A stretch of DNA of 64,000 nucleotides from Brotaphodocola faecis (lineage in GTDB: Bacteria; Bacillota; Clostridia; Lachnospirales; Lachnospiraceae): contig NZ_JBBMFJ010000020.1 of NCBI RefSeq assembly GCF_040096075.1, positions 7,542-71,541 on the forward strand, read 5' to 3'. The notes under the pieces were generated by a model. The model was not told the origin of the DNA. It ran no database searches and worked only from the letters and a program-made list of their open reading frames with translations. The position numbers and the translations under genes are program-made. Position 1 is the first letter of the stretch. Each line of letters begins with the position of its first letter. Positions 8,136 to 15,273 of the stretch are shown piece after piece.

Positions 8136-9944
8136 TTATTTCTGGAACAGTGCCTCAAACTCTTCCTGACCGATTTTTTCTTTCTCGATCAGCAGGGCGG
8201 TGCAGCTTTCCAGCACATCCCGGTGCTCCAGGATGATGTTCTTTGCTTTCTCATAGCACTCGTCAATGATGCGTTTTACCTCGGCATCAATGGATGCGGT
8301 CACTTCGTCGCTGTACGCGCGCACATGGCCGAAATCACGGCCGATGAAGACCTCGTCATCGTCACTGCCGTAGTCGATCATGCCAACCTTCTCAGACATG
8401 CCGTACTGGGTCACCATGGCGCGGGCTACCTTGCTGGCGTGCTTGATATCCTGGGAAGCGCCGGTGGTCACATCACCGAAGATGATCTCCTCCGCAATGC
8501 GGCCGCCAAGAGATACCATGATATCCTGCAGCATCTTGCCCTTGGTGTTGAACATCTCGTCCTCACCCGGAAGCGGCATGGTGTAGCCTGCTGCCCCGAC
8601 ACCGGTCGGGATGATAGATACGGTATGAACCGGTCCCACATCCGGAAGCACATGGAACAGAATCGCATGACCGGACTCGTGGTAAGCGGTGATCTTCTTT
8701 TCTTTTTCAGAGATGACACGGCTCTTCTTCTCTGCGCCGATGCCAACCTTAACAAATGCGCGGTCAATATCCGACTGGCGGATGTAACTGCGGTTCTCCT
8801 TGGCTGCAAGAATGGCCGCCTCGTTCATGAGGTTTTCCAGATCCGCTCCGGTAAAGCCGGAGGTGGTCTTTGCCACGCGGGCCAGATCTACGTCCTCGCC
8901 CAGCGGTTTCTCTTTGGAATGCACCTGAAGAATCTCCACGCGGCCTTTTACATCCGGACGTCCTACCGCTACCTTACGGTCAAAACGGCCCGGACGCAGG
9001 ATAGCCGGATCCAGGATATCCACACGGTTGGTTGCTGCCATAACAATGATGCCCTCATTTACACCGAAGCCATCCATCTCAACCAGAAGCTGGTTTAAGG
9101 TCTGCTCACGCTCATCGTGGCCGCCGCCCATACCGGTGCCTCGTCTGCGGGCTACCGCATCGATCTCGTCAATGAAAACGATACACGGTGCTGCCTTCTT
9201 GGCATCCTCGAATAAGTCGCGGACACGGGACGCACCCACACCGACAAACATTTCTACGAAATCAGAGCCGGAAATGGAGAAGAACGGCACGCCGGCCTCA
9301 CCGGCTACTGCCTTGGCAAGCAGGGTCTTACCGGTTCCAGGAGGGCCCACTAAGATCACGCCCTTCGGGATTCTTGCGCCCACACTGGTATACTTCTGGG
9401 GATTTCTCAGGAAATCCACCATCTCCTCCAGATCCTCTTTCTCTTCCTGAAGACCTGCTACATTCTTAAAGGTTACGTTGCTGGTGTTGGTCATGCGGGC
9501 ACGGCTCTTGCCAAAGTTCATCATCTTGGCATTGGTGCCGCCGCCTGCACCGGCTCTCATATTCATGATCATCAGCATCAGGACTACTGCTCCCACGGAG
9601 ATGGCCACCGGAAGAATAATACTCATCCAGTAACTGGTCTGTGGAACATCGTTCATGCTGTAGTCGATGTCCATGTCCTGAAGCATCTGCTGAGTCTGGT
9701 TTACATCGGACACATAGGTCACGTAAACCTCTCCCGCGCGGTTAGAGAGACGCACCTCACCGGTAGGCGTCTGCTCGTTCTGGTAAATGATCAGGGAACC
9801 CACATCCCCGCTTTCCAGAACCTGTTTAAACTGCTGATAACTCAGCTCGTTCTGCTTTCTGCCCGGCATAAATGCCAGAGCCAGTACAATCAGGAGCAGC
9901 GGAAAAAGCAGCCAGCCGCCCCGAAAACCACTTTGCTGTTTCAC
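8136..9944 (-). CDS. ftsH: ATP-dependent zinc metalloprotease FtsH
   Basis: Membrane-bound AAA+ protease that degrades misfolded membrane proteins and short-lived regulators. Two N-terminal membrane helices (about residues 10-27 and 105-128) flank an extracytoplasmic domain. Walker A GPPGTGKT, Walker B IVFIDEIDA, the SRH region and the zinc-binding HESGH motif follow; 602 aa is normal for the family. The start is GTG at 9944, 7 nt after AAGGAGG; an ATG 4 nt upstream is in another frame. It lies 12 nt downstream of hpt, the same order as Bacillus tilS-hpt-ftsH. Confidence 0.98.
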   Translation of the reverse strand: MKQQSGFRGGWLLFPLLLIVLALAFMPGRKQNELSYQQFKQVLESGDVGSLIIYQNEQTPTGEVRLSNRAGEVYVTYVSDVNQTQQMLQDMDIDYSMNDVPQTSYWMSIILPVAISVGAVVLMLMIMNMRAGAGGGTNAKMMNFGKSRARMTNTSNVTFKNVAGLQEEKEDLEEMVDFLRNPQKYTSVGARIPKGVILVGPPGTGKTLLAKAVAGEAGVPFFSISGSDFVEMFVGVGASRVRDLFEDAKKAAPCIVFIDEIDAVARRRGTGMGGGHDEREQTLNQLLVEMDGFGVNEGIIVMAATNRVDILDPAILRPGRFDRKVAVGRPDVKGRVEILQVHSKEKPLGEDVDLARVAKTTSGFTGADLENLMNEAAILAAKENRSYIRQSDIDRAFVKVGIGAEKKSRVISEKEKKITAYHESGHAILFHVLPDVGPVHTVSIIPTGVGAAGYTMPLPGEDEMFNTKGKMLQDIMVSLGGRIAEEIIFGDVTTGASQDIKHASKVARAMVTQYGMSEKVGMIDYGSDDDEVFIGRDFGHVRAYSDEVTASIDAEVKRIIDECYEKAKNIILEHRDVLESCTALLIEKEKIGQEEFEALFQK

Positions 9945-9956
9945 TCATCGGCCTCC

Positions 9957-10487
9957 TTACTGGTCAACCTCAACCACTCCGATGTACGGAAGGTTGCGGT
10001 ATTTCTGAGCGTAGTCCAAGCCGTAGCCTACTACGAACTCATCCGGAATGGTGAAACAGGTATAATCTACCTTAACCTGCTTCTTCACACGGCGCTCCGG
10101 CTTGTCGAGCAGGGTGCACAGGTGAATGCTCTTCGGTCCGCGCTGCTTTAATACCTCGATCAGGTACGCAAGGGTGCGGCCGGAATCGATGATATCTTCC
10201 ACGATCAGGACTTCCTTGTCTGCCAGGGACTCATCCAGGTCTTTGACAATACGGACTACGCCGCTGGACTTGGTGTCATCTCCATAACTGGAAACAGACA
10301 TGAAATCCATGGTGACCGGAACGGTGATGCGTTTTGCCAGCTCACAGGTAAAAAATACACCGCCCTTTAAGATACAGATCAGGTGGATCTGCTTTCCCTC
10401 GTAATCTTTGCTGATCTGCTCTGCTACTTCACTGATTCGCTTGTTTACGTCTTCTTCCGGCAACAATACTCTGATCTTATCTGCCAT
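9957..10487 (-). CDS. hpt: Hypoxanthine phosphoribosyltransferase
   Basis: Purine salvage enzyme converting hypoxanthine or guanine plus PRPP into IMP or GMP. It is 176 aa, the usual length, with the PRPP-binding motif VLIVEDIIDSGRT and the upstream LKGGVFF loop. The start overlaps the end of tilS by 11 nt, and ftsH follows after 12 nt, so the three genes form one transcription unit. Confidence 0.97.
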   Translation of the reverse strand: MADKIRVLLPEEDVNKRISEVAEQISKDYEGKQIHLICILKGGVFFTCELAKRITVPVTMDFMSVSSYGDDTKSSGVVRIVKDLDESLADKEVLIVEDIIDSGRTLAYLIEVLKQRGPKSIHLCTLLDKPERRVKKQVKVDYTCFTIPDEFVVGYGLDYAQKYRNLPYIGVVEVDQ

Positions 10488-11934
10488 AATCTTTTCCTCC
10501 GTCGCAGGTTACCTGCAATATGTTTTCTGTGCGTTCTTCTATCTTATAGTATTCGCTGATCCGGTATCCCACCACCCACAGCACATGACTGCCTTCTGCC
10601 AGAAGCAGAATCTGATCTCTTGTTTCTTTTGGGATCTTCTCGTCGATCATGTAACGGGTAATGGTCTTGCGACCTCCGGACGGCAGGATCAGGTAATCCC
10701 CCGCCCGTCTGGTTCTCACAGACAGCGTACCTTTAATTTTATCATAGTCAAACCATTTCGTATACTGGTTTTTGGGAATTTCCTGGTCTTTTTGACGAGA
10801 AAAAACGCTCATATGAAGCTCTGGGGCCCTCTGGTACACGGCGTTCCCGCCGCGGCCGCCAGTTTCACTGTCCAAAACCGGCTTCTCCTCCGTCTTTCTC
10901 ATAATTTCCAGTGTCTCGTATCCGGTTCGCGCCATAAGCCCGCCCGGCAGATCGAGACGGCTTCCCACCGGTTTGCCCGCCAGTTCCGCAATGGCTGTGA
11001 AATGACGGCTGGTGATGTCCTTCCATCCCGGCTGCAGCCGGTCCAGCATATGCCGGATCAGATAGATTTTCAGGATGTCCGGCTGAGCCGCAAACACCGC
11101 AAGGGGAATTGCCGCACAATCCGGAGCTTCTTTCGGACCAGGCACCATGGAATTTTCGACCGGTACGCGGGATGCCTCATTGTGTGCCATATCATTGGCC
11201 ATCTGCCAGATTTTCTCTGCCTGCTGCCGCAGGTACACGTCTGCCTGGCCGATGATCTGTCCGGCCTGGAGAATGTGTTCCTCTGCCTGCTCATTTACTG
11301 TCTCTTTTAAAAGCGGAAGCACCTGACTGCGGATACGGTTTCTGGTATAATCCGCAGACTGATTGGTGCTGTCCTCACACCAGTCAATATGCTCCGCCGT
11401 TAAATATGATCTTATCTCATCCCGCCCCACACAGAGAAACGGACGAATGCGCCGTCCCTGCAGCGGACGGATTCCGGCAAGCCCGGTCAGACCACTGCCG
11501 CGCAGAAGATGATGCAGAATGGTCTCCGCATTATCGTCCCGGTGATGAGCCAGGGCAATTTTCACCTGGCCCCCGCCAGAAAGCTCCTGCTCCCATTTTT
11601 CAGCCTCTTCCTCCAGTATCCGATAACGCAGGATCCGCCCGGCTTCCTCCTCTGAAAGACCACGCTCCGCTGCGTATGCCGGAACCTGACAGTGCGCCAC
11701 AAAAAGCGGTACAGAAAAACGTTCGCAAAGGTTTCGCACAAAAACCTCATCCCGGTCCGCCTCTGCTCCGCGGATGCCATGGTGAACGTGAACCGCGCGA
11801 AGCGCAAAATCCAGCCGTTTCATCACCGTCAGTAAACACACGGAATCCGCCCCGCCGGAAAGCGCCACGATCACCGCATCCCCCGGGGCAGCCATGTCCT
11901 GTTCCCGGATATAATCTCTCACTTTATTTAACAT
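10477..11934 (-). CDS. tilS: tRNA(Ile)-lysidine synthetase
   Basis: Converts C34 of the CAU-anticodon tRNA-Ile to lysidine so that it reads AUA. The N-terminal PP-loop ATPase motif SGGADS is near residue 28, followed by HHGIRG and AHHRDDNAETI. The C-terminal part resembles the TilS substrate-binding domains (RTRRAGDYL). ATG at 11934 has AGGAAA upstream; it gives 485 aa. Open reading extends further upstream, but only into a short mobile-element remnant. It overlaps hpt by 11 nt. Confidence 0.95.
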   Translation of the reverse strand: MLNKVRDYIREQDMAAPGDAVIVALSGGADSVCLLTVMKRLDFALRAVHVHHGIRGAEADRDEVFVRNLCERFSVPLFVAHCQVPAYAAERGLSEEEAGRILRYRILEEEAEKWEQELSGGGQVKIALAHHRDDNAETILHHLLRGSGLTGLAGIRPLQGRRIRPFLCVGRDEIRSYLTAEHIDWCEDSTNQSADYTRNRIRSQVLPLLKETVNEQAEEHILQAGQIIGQADVYLRQQAEKIWQMANDMAHNEASRVPVENSMVPGPKEAPDCAAIPLAVFAAQPDILKIYLIRHMLDRLQPGWKDITSRHFTAIAELAGKPVGSRLDLPGGLMARTGYETLEIMRKTEEKPVLDSETGGRGGNAVYQRAPELHMSVFSRQKDQEIPKNQYTKWFDYDKIKGTLSVRTRRAGDYLILPSGGRKTITRYMIDEKIPKETRDQILLLAEGSHVLWVVGYRISEYYKIEERTENILQVTCDGGKDYGR

Positions 11935-11970
11935 CTTATCTTTCCTGTATACAATCCTGATTATTCTATC

Positions 11971-11997
11971 GTAACTGTTCAGTACCCTCACAGTTAC
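11971..11997 (-). repeat. 27-bp deleted copy of the GTAA-ended mobile element, with 8-bp target duplication
   Basis: The sequence runs from GTAACTGTTCAGTA to CACAGTTAC and equals the left arm of the full-length elements. It is flanked by perfect 8-bp repeats ATTCTATC at 11963-11970 and 11998-12005. Full copies carry ACAGTTAC both internally and at the right end; recombination between these would delete the middle and leave this product. It lies 36 nt upstream of the tilS start. Confidence 0.85.
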
Positions 11998-12070
11998 ATT
12001 CTATCAACATTTAAACTATACCCGCAATTTTCGTCCTGCGCAAGCAGTCTTTTTCTCGTTACGGTTCACA

Positions 12071-12090
12071 CGTTGCGCAAAACAATAACG
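12071..12090 (+). repeat. Short repeat, CGTTGYGCAA...TAACG type
   Basis: CGTTGCGCAA followed by AACAATAACG resembles 46554-46572 and, reversed, 34751-34769. It lies in the gap between spoIIE and tilS. A CGTTA about 15 nt upstream could pair with TAACG. Its nature is unknown. Confidence 0.4.
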
Positions 12091-12109
12091 GGGTTTCGGC
12101 AAACTCACG

Positions 12110-13516
12110 CTACCGCTTCCAGATTCCTGCCACCAGTACTGTCATATCATCATTCATGCCTCCGTTCTGGCAAGCAAACCGCAAAATCCGCTCTGCCATG
12201 TCCTGCGGCGTCTTCACCGGCATGGACTCCAGATACTCTTTTAAGCTGCGTTCCTTCTCAAGGCCCGGGCAGGCCTCCAGCACGCCGTCCGTCATCATAA
12301 TGACCCGGTCGTCGTCCCAGAGCTTGCGGGAAAGAAGTACCGGCTCTGCCTGGGAGATCACGCCTGCAGGCAGATTCCCGGCGTCCAGGATCTCTGCCTG
12401 ACCGTCACTGAGCACAAAGGTGGCCACCGCTCCCATCTTCATGGCCTCCAGCACACCGCTGCAAAGATCCACACAGCACAGATCCAGCGTGGCCGGATGC
12501 TGTTCCATCCCGGTTAACAGAAGAATCGTATTCACCATTTTCAGGGCCGAACGGGCGGAAAACCCCGTCTCCAGAAGCTGCTGCAAAAGCTCGATCACCT
12601 TCCGGCTCTCCTGGGCCGCCGTTTCCCCGCTCCCCATGCCATCGGAAAGACTCATGATCACCTGACCGGGAAGACTCCCGGAATAGGTATAATTATCCCC
12701 GGAAATCCCGCTCCCATTCTTTGACATGCGGGCAACCCCGTACATCATCCGGTATTCTCCCGGTTCCAGAAACCGCACAACCCCGGGCTGCCTTGTGATA
12801 AGCGCCCGGGTGTCCGGCGGCGCGTACCAGCCCTTTCCGCCCGCAGCCTGTCCAAACAGCGCAGCCGCCTCCTTTGCCGTCATGCAACGGCTCCCCAGAG
12901 CATGCAATGTCACATAGGCCTCCCGGTAACGGTTTTCGTGCTCCAGAAGCAGCATATTGTCTACCGAAATCTGATGAAGACGGAAGATCCGCCGCACTGC
13001 ATCTTCCTTTTCCTCTGTAATATCCGCGGCCTGCCCCATCTGGCTGGCAAACTCTTCCAGCATCACGGCCAGTTCCCGAAACTGCACCATAACCGTATCC
13101 CGGCTCTCCAGAAAACGGTTTTTCCACTCCAGATTCATGGTTGCCCGCCCCAGATTCCGGTTGAGCTGTGCCAGATACGCCTCTTTATTCCGGCAGGTTT
13201 CCAGGAACAGCCGGGGCATGTCCTCATATTCCACCCTACCCTTCTGCTCAAAGGACCGGAGCAGATAATACAGATAGTAACTGCCATCCTTGTCCGCGTC
13301 GCTGTACAGGTTGCACCGGCTGCACTGCCCGCACACTACGGCCGCTGCCGTCTGCATAGCTGCCAGAGCATCCTCCCTGGTCAGTCCCCGTTCCTCCTCC
13401 ATCCGGTCATTGCACGCCCGGGCCAGGACTCCCAGCGACCGGGCCATCTCACTTAGTCTCTCTGCCGTATATATATTCACATCAGCCATATCCCGGCGCC
13501 GTTTTCGCTTCCACAC
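12110..13516 (-). CDS. spoIIE: SpoIIE-type serine phosphatase lacking the membrane domain
   Basis: Stage II sporulation protein E is a PP2C-type phosphatase that dephosphorylates SpoIIAA and so activates sigma-F in the forespore. The product is 468 aa against ~830 in Bacillus. Only the central region and the C-terminal PP2C domain are present (GISGDNYTY, SLSDGMGSGETA, MMTDGV, GMNDDMTVLV); the multi-pass membrane N-terminus is absent. A Cys-rich CGQCSRCN lies near residue 60. The start is GTG at 13516, 7 nt after AGGAGGGG; ATG at 13489 is the alternative. Its position between divIC and tilS matches Bacillus. Confidence 0.93.
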   Translation of the reverse strand: MWKRKRRRDMADVNIYTAERLSEMARSLGVLARACNDRMEEERGLTREDALAAMQTAAAVVCGQCSRCNLYSDADKDGSYYLYYLLRSFEQKGRVEYEDMPRLFLETCRNKEAYLAQLNRNLGRATMNLEWKNRFLESRDTVMVQFRELAVMLEEFASQMGQAADITEEKEDAVRRIFRLHQISVDNMLLLEHENRYREAYVTLHALGSRCMTAKEAAALFGQAAGGKGWYAPPDTRALITRQPGVVRFLEPGEYRMMYGVARMSKNGSGISGDNYTYSGSLPGQVIMSLSDGMGSGETAAQESRKVIELLQQLLETGFSARSALKMVNTILLLTGMEQHPATLDLCCVDLCSGVLEAMKMGAVATFVLSDGQAEILDAGNLPAGVISQAEPVLLSRKLWDDDRVIMMTDGVLEACPGLEKERSLKEYLESMPVKTPQDMAERILRFACQNGGMNDDMTVLVAGIWKR

Positions 13517-13591
13517 AAAAAATCCCCTCCTGAACCACAATATATGCGGCAGGAAAGGATCCTATGTCTGTTACTTTCAGTCTCGTCTGTT

Positions 13592-13918
13592 CTAGTTGTC
13601 TTTTGGTCTTGGTTTGAGCAAAATTTCGTCTGGTTTGACCAGTCCCAGCTTCTGCTTGGCCACTTCCTCTATGTACTGCTTGGTCTGTACATAGACTCTG
13701 CGTTCTTCCAGTTCCGTGGCCCGTTTCTGTTCGTTTTCCACCTGACGGGTCAGCGATTCTTCTTTGGCCTGATACTCCACGAGCTTCTTCTCCATGGAGG
13801 TATTCTTAACATTCACGACCACCGCCAGACTTAAAACCACTACGGTAATTCCGATAATGGCCAGTCGGTTGCCCAGGCCCTCTCTGCGTTTTTTGCGCCC
13901 CGTTCCCCGCGTTTTCAT
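13592..13918 (-). CDS. divIC: Septum formation initiator DivIC
   Basis: Small bitopic division protein that joins the FtsL/DivIB complex at the septum. It has a basic N-terminus, one membrane helix (about residues 18-36) and a coiled coil (KKLVEYQAKEESLTRQVENE), ending with the typical KLGLVKPDEI segment. ATG at 13918 has GGTGAG close upstream; GTG at 13927 is possible. It lies between yabQ and spoIIE as in Bacillus. Confidence 0.92.
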   Translation of the reverse strand: MKTRGTGRKKRREGLGNRLAIIGITVVVLSLAVVVNVKNTSMEKKLVEYQAKEESLTRQVENEQKRATELEERRVYVQTKQYIEEVAKQKLGLVKPDEILLKPRPKDN

Positions 13919-13966
13919 ATTTCTCACCAGCTTTTTGTTATCCTGACTTTCTAATTCGATGTTATG

Positions 13967-14296
13967 TTACCTGTGTAATTTCATTCTAATGCATCGAAGA
14001 ACCATTTTCAAGAGCTTTCGCAAATTTCTGCTGATGATCCTGTCATAAAAAAGCATGGATACAAAAATACATCCGATAATATAAAAACGCAGTGCCCCGT
14101 CATTCTCCCGGTACAAAAACAGGAAGGTGAAAAAACCGGCCCAGATCCAGTAGCAGAAATCCTCCAGTCCCAGCGCCAGACTCCTGTGAGGCACCAGAAA
14201 CCGGAACAGCCGGATGAGATCGTACACCATCATAAGAACCGCGCCCACGGAAATACTCTGGAGCAGAAGCCGCGCCTCCCGGCATACCGCAGCCAT
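13967..14296 (-). CDS. yabQ: Spore cortex protein YabQ
   Basis: Membrane protein needed for spore cortex formation in Bacillus. It is 109 aa with three predicted membrane segments and the family hallmark LLQSISVGAVLMMVYDLIR. The start overlaps the yabP stop by one base (TGATG), indicating coupling. Identification rests on sequence and on its place between yabP and divIC. Confidence 0.9.
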   Translation of the reverse strand: MAAVCREARLLLQSISVGAVLMMVYDLIRLFRFLVPHRSLALGLEDFCYWIWAGFFTFLFLYRENDGALRFYIIGCIFVSMLFYDRIISRNLRKLLKMVLRCIRMKLHR

Positions 14297-14580
14297 CAGC
14301 CAAAGAGCCGGGCCAGAATGGACTGTCCGGCCTTCCGGTATGCCTCGTTGGAAGAGTAGGCCAGGCTGTCTATCTGCCCTTCTACCTCCATCTCTCCCTT
14401 TTCCACCGTGAGCCGGCTGACATGGAGATCTTTTCCCTTGATGGTCAGAAGACCCATGTCCGTATCCATCACCACCTGGTTTTCGTCAAAGGATACCACT
14501 TCCCGCACCCCTGTCAGGCTTGCCGCATTGCGGTTCTCCAGCCTGCAGGCATGGGCGCGGATTCCGGATCTTTCTTCCAC
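14296..14580 (-). CDS. yabP: Sporulation protein YabP
   Basis: A 94-aa protein of the YabP family, required for cortex assembly together with YabQ. Family signatures include LENRNAASLTGVREV, FDENQVVMDTDMGLLTIKG and LHVSRLTVEKGE. The GTG start at 14580 follows GGGGAGG by 7 nt. It lies in the rqcP-yabP-yabQ-divIC order. Confidence 0.93.
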   Translation of the reverse strand: MEERSGIRAHACRLENRNAASLTGVREVVSFDENQVVMDTDMGLLTIKGKDLHVSRLTVEKGEMEVEGQIDSLAYSSNEAYRKAGQSILARLFG

Positions 14581-14657
14581 AAAAAAACCTCCCCGCCTGA
14601 ACTCATGGTTCAGTATATGGGAAGGTTTTACTGTTTATGAAAGTAATGATGTAAGAA

Positions 14658-14897
14658 TCAGAGGTAGCGGTAGAGTTCTTTTGCATCGTCCTTGCGGACG
14701 GTTTCCTGCACATCAAGAACCTCCACTTTCACGGAAGAAGTACCAAACTGAATCTCAATGATGTCCCCGGCCTTCACGTTCACCGAAGCTTTGGCGGGGC
14801 GGTCATTGACCAGGACCCTTCCGGCATCGCAGGCTTCATTCGCGACAGTTCTTCGCTTAATTAAACGGGATACTTTCAGATATTTATCTAGTCTCAT
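14658..14897 (-). CDS. rqcP: S4-domain RNA-binding protein RqcP
   Basis: A 79-aa S4-domain protein, called YabO in Bacillus, that binds the 50S-peptidyl-tRNA complex and supports Ala-tailing in ribosome quality control with RqcH. The S4 core is clear (MRLDKYLKVSRLIKRRT, GRVLVNDRPAKAS). It lies 3 nt after the HU stop and upstream of yabP. Confidence 0.95.
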   Translation of the reverse strand: MRLDKYLKVSRLIKRRTVANEACDAGRVLVNDRPAKASVNVKAGDIIEIQFGTSSVKVEVLDVQETVRKDDAKELYRYL

Positions 14898-14900
14898 AAA

Positions 14901-15176
14901 TTAAGCGTTTACAAGATCCTTTAATGCCTTACCAGCTTTGAACTTCGGGGTCTTGGAAGCCTCGATAGTCATGGTCTCGCCGGTTCTCGGGTTGCGGCCC
15001 TCTCTTGCTGCTCTCTCAGATACCTCGAAAGTACCGAAACCTACTAACTGGATTTTATCGCCTGCCTTCAGAGCCTCTGCAACTACATCGGTAAATGCCT
15101 TTACTGCTGCCTCTGCGTCCTTCTTGGAAAGACCTGCCTGCTCAGCTACTGCTGCTACTAATTCTGTCTTGTTCAT
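14901..15176 (-). CDS. hup: DNA-binding protein HU
   Basis: A 91-aa nucleoid protein of the HU/IHF family. The hallmark GFGTFEVSERAAREGRNPRT and C-terminal FKAGKALKD are present, and the length is typical. It has a strong promoter at 15245-15273 and leads the rqcP-yabPQ-divIC-spoIIE run. Confidence 0.98.
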   Translation of the reverse strand: MNKTELVAAVAEQAGLSKKDAEAAVKAFTDVVAEALKAGDKIQLVGFGTFEVSERAAREGRNPRTGETMTIEASKTPKFKAGKALKDLVNA

Positions 15177-15244
15177 TATTAATTCCTCCTAAATGCGATA
15201 ACGGCCGGAAAGGTCGTTTTGTCGTAATTCATTTTGCCCTTTCA

Positions 15245-15273
15245 TTTATATCTGTTTTGCTATGCTTTGTCAA
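15245..15273 (-). promoter_or_regulatory. Strong sigma-A-type promoter for hup
   Basis: On the minus strand TTGACA is followed by a 17-nt spacer and TATAAA, about 70 nt before the HU start. The -35 lies inside the last codons of the upstream GlgX-like gene, so hup has its own promoter despite the close spacing. Confidence 0.82.

Noticed and set aside
8223..9098. A 291-codon plus-strand frame opposite ftsH
   Set aside because: It is antisense to highly conserved FtsH sequence, with no ribosome site or family similarity.
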